From: an uncultured Clostridia bacterium
GTDB taxonomy: Bacteria > Bacillota > Clostridia > TANB77 > CAG-465
DNA length: 64,000 nt
NCBI GenBank assembly: GCA_944388585.1
Contig: CALXJI010000004.1
Location: 124,001 to 188,000, forward strand
Direction: 5' to 3'
Shown: positions 63,301-64,000 of the stretch, in pieces
Layout of the letters: each line of letters begins with the position of its first letter
Position numbering within the stretch: the stretch's first letter is position 1
Made by a program: the position numbers and the translations under genes
The notes under the pieces: model-generated
What the model saw: only the letters and a program-made list of their open reading frames with translations
Told to the model about the DNA's origin: nothing
Databases searched by the model: none

Positions 63301-64000
63301 TACTTTCTTTATTATCTACTAAAAAGTTAAATATTATATAATCATTTTCTTCATCTTCTACATGTCTTGCTCTTAAAGTTATTTCTATAGGATCTCCTGT
63401 AGGATCTATATAATATTCTTTTGTGTCTGTATACTGTTTTACTTGCCAGTTTTGATTTAAATATGTATATTCTGCCTCACTTGTATTATTTAAGTCTAGT
63501 GGTAATGTTGCCCATGCAGCTCCATCTTTACTTACTTCTACTCTTAGTTCTTTTATTTCATAGTCTTGATCATTTCTCCATCCTGCTACTAACTGATCAT
63601 CTACAAACTCTCTTATTTTTATTACTTTTTCTACTGTTCCATTACTGTTTATTGTTGTTTCTACTCCTCTTTTATCTTCATCTTCCTTTGTATAACTTGT
63701 ATTTAAATCTGCTATATTTTCTGTTGCTTGCTTTATATCTGGTGTTATTTGTAATGTACCCTCGTTATAATCTTTATCTGCCTTTACTATATTATTATTT
63801 AGCGTTGCTGATACTTCATTTCCCTTTATTACTACTATTTTACTATCTGTTAAATATCTTCCATCATTTAATCTCCAGTAATATTTTAGCTCATACCAGC
63901 CTGCATCATCTACATCAAAAAGCTCTTCTCCCCTCCATTTTTGATCATTTAATGCATCTGCTGTTATTCTTTCCTTCTCATCATAATTTATTACTGGTAC
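60374..64000 (-). CDS. LPETG-anchored Cna_B-repeat surface protein, partial (5' end off the right edge)
   Basis: 1208 residues are visible, open to the right edge; an ATG at 63166 is internal, since the frame continues upstream through VEEVTVTKEWLDNNN. Order in the visible part: a region without clear family, a Cna_B repeat, a GGTISGQ/ITPQQGYEIS domain, five tandem Cna_B repeats (each beginning VTKVWED-like and ending TITNTF), a second GGTISGQ/ITPEEGYKIS domain, a MucBP-like domain (VIVKHVDEEGKDLVEPE), a SpaA domain, then LPETG about 33 residues before the end with a hydrophobic span and RRYKIIKAKK tail. A sortase-anchored adhesin or pilus-tip protein; Cna_B modules usually form isopeptide-stabilised stalks. 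Confidence 0.9.
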   Translation of the reverse strand, partial: VPVINYDEKERITADALNDQKWRGEELFDVDDAGWYELKYYWRLNDGRYLTDSKIVVIKGNEVSATLNNNIVKADKDYNEGTLQITPDIKQATENIADLNTSYTKEDEDKRGVETTINSNGTVEKVIKIREFVDDQLVAGWRNDQDYEIKELRVEVSKDGAAWATLPLDLNNTSEAEYTYLNQNWQVKQYTDTKEYYIDPTGDPIEITLRARHVEDEENDYIIFNFLVDNKESTDIVTNSNIRVTATFVPVEEVTVTKEWLDNNNILGLRPQNITLKLMGSDGSEYTGGVDSDSEWKTNIKIPTYDLNGDEITYTIDEENVPEKYEKKIDNENKKVINELIKYNITTRVEGVGGTISGQDEQIYEEVVIGGTSQKDIVITPQQGYEISSIKINGVEQQLPEYSLRDDPYVLENITNIAEDKNIVVTFRENTMNINVTKVWEDSGSNQQETRPEKIKIVLKSADEIAYSKELVVTQGNSQTILFENVRKYDDNGNPIVYIVDEEEINTGDLYFYTKSINNDTYTITNTFTVPEDRTSVTVTKIWDDNNDIAQKRPQSILVELKDETGANVGTQTLSSTNNWTYTFENLRKYNDRGEEIKYTIDEKEVNEGDLYFYSKSIDNDIYTITNTFTVPEEKISITANKVWNDNDNSARKRPQSVIIDIKNKDEVIQSKQVTSATNWSCEFTDLAKYDELGNEIVYAIDEREVNTDDLKFYEKQVNGYTITNTFRVPDETTSIQVTKVWEDNNNVAQKRPDIIEILVKNGSTIVKRQNITGDTNVWTTQIDGLPMYDEKGDTIRYTIDETNIDFYEKQVNGYTITNTFNVPEDKINMQITKIWEDNSNENGVRPESITLIIKEGVNEIKREEVEVTQDEQVYLVEGLDKYDEYGNEKEYTVDEEVVEGYDKKVEGNIITNSIKKYKITTEVIGTGGTISGQNDSPYEEVTYGGESKKEIVITPEEGYKISKIRINGEEIEFIVSGNEFVLEKFVNVIEDKYIEVEFERQETSVIVKHVDEEGKDLVEPETIPGKVGDRYETKAKEFEEYEVKEVIGNETGEMTVEQITITYVYKKVEGSIEIIKIDKEDVDKVIEGATFRIEKLDNNGEVEETFSYQELTTDKEGKVKFEGLEVGKYRVTETRAPQGYELLKDRIEVEITKENRDITLTAENELKLILPETGGINNNIVFTIFGLVIISVAIILNRRYKIIKAKK
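61259..62710 (-). repeat. Five tandem Cna_B-type coding repeats
   Basis: Five consecutive modules of about 87-100 codons inside the LPETG protein gene. Each has a start like TKVWEDNNN..., RPQSI or RPESI about 15 residues on, a YDExGxxxxYTIDE motif near the end, and TITNTF as the last strand. Adjacent copies share long stretches (DLYFYxKSI, TITNTFTVPE), so unequal recombination could change copy number. Confidence 0.8.

Overview
The window looks like a chromosomal segment of a very AT-rich anaerobic member of the Firmicutes, probably an uncultured Clostridia lineage. The evidence is about a quarter G+C by eye, strong GGAGG-type ribosome sites, TTGACA/TATAAT promoters with 17-base spacers, the block ylxM-ffh-rpsP-khpA-rimM-trmD-rplS, an archaeal-type prolyl-tRNA synthetase, an oxygen-sensitive class III ribonucleotide reductase, SpoVG, and a class B sortase with LPXTG-type surface proteins. 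Nearly every gene is on the minus strand. I saw no tRNA, rRNA, CRISPR array, integrase or intact transposase.

Layout. 1-5.2 kb: HD phosphohydrolase (cut by the left edge), lipid kinase, small dockerin-like secreted protein, membrane propeller-like protein, class B sortase and a degenerate DprA. 5.3-17.9 kb: proS and rbgA, then a broken polysaccharide pyruvyl transferase and an acyltransferase wedged between rbgA and the rplS-trmD-rimM-khpA-rpsP-ffh-ylxM operon, then a three-gene operon of unknown function with a large acidic coiled-coil protein. 17.9-32.5 kb: murD, DUF1540, two plus-strand genes (radical SAM, peptidase C26), nitroreductase, an HD protein with a coiled-coil partner, a flavin-reductase fusion, a hypoxanthine/uracil DNA glycosylase, a compositionally foreign single gene at 26.3 kb, an ASCH protein, a short UvrC, SpoVG, a DUF2344 protein, an FAD oxidoreductase and a CAP-domain protein. 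32.5-43.7 kb: guaB-guaA, then a long minus-strand run ftsY-murB-yvcK-debranching-like-two membrane proteins-ruvC-patatin. 43.7-54.5 kb: membrane protein, aspartokinase, AI-2E transporter, nrdD-glycyl radical tail gene-nrdG, cell-wall amidase, COG2509 flavoprotein and PepD. 54.6-64 kb: three large Cna_B-type surface proteins ending in LPATG, LPEAG and LPETG; the last runs off the right edge.

How they fit together. Growth and housekeeping genes (translation, SRP targeting, guanine nucleotide synthesis, peptidoglycan precursors, DNA repair) are interleaved with envelope genes. The sortase near the left end and the three sortase substrates near the right end form the obvious surface-attachment theme.

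Most unusual observations: (1) class III ribonucleotide reductase appears split, with the glycyl-radical tail in its own 90-residue gene; (2) a 54-bp IS3-like palindromic mini-element sits inside the loop of the guaA/CAP bidirectional terminator with a 3-bp target duplication, and removing it restores a perfect 14-bp terminator; (3) a flavin-reductase barrel is fused to a PCP_red-like domain; (4) several recognisable enzymes have lost signature parts (UvrC without its helix-hairpin-helix, YvcK without its DDGGSSG motif, DprA, debranching enzyme, aspartokinase with one ACT domain); (5) a GC-richer orphan gene carries a structured 3' region. All calls rest on reading motifs by eye; no database or folding program was run.
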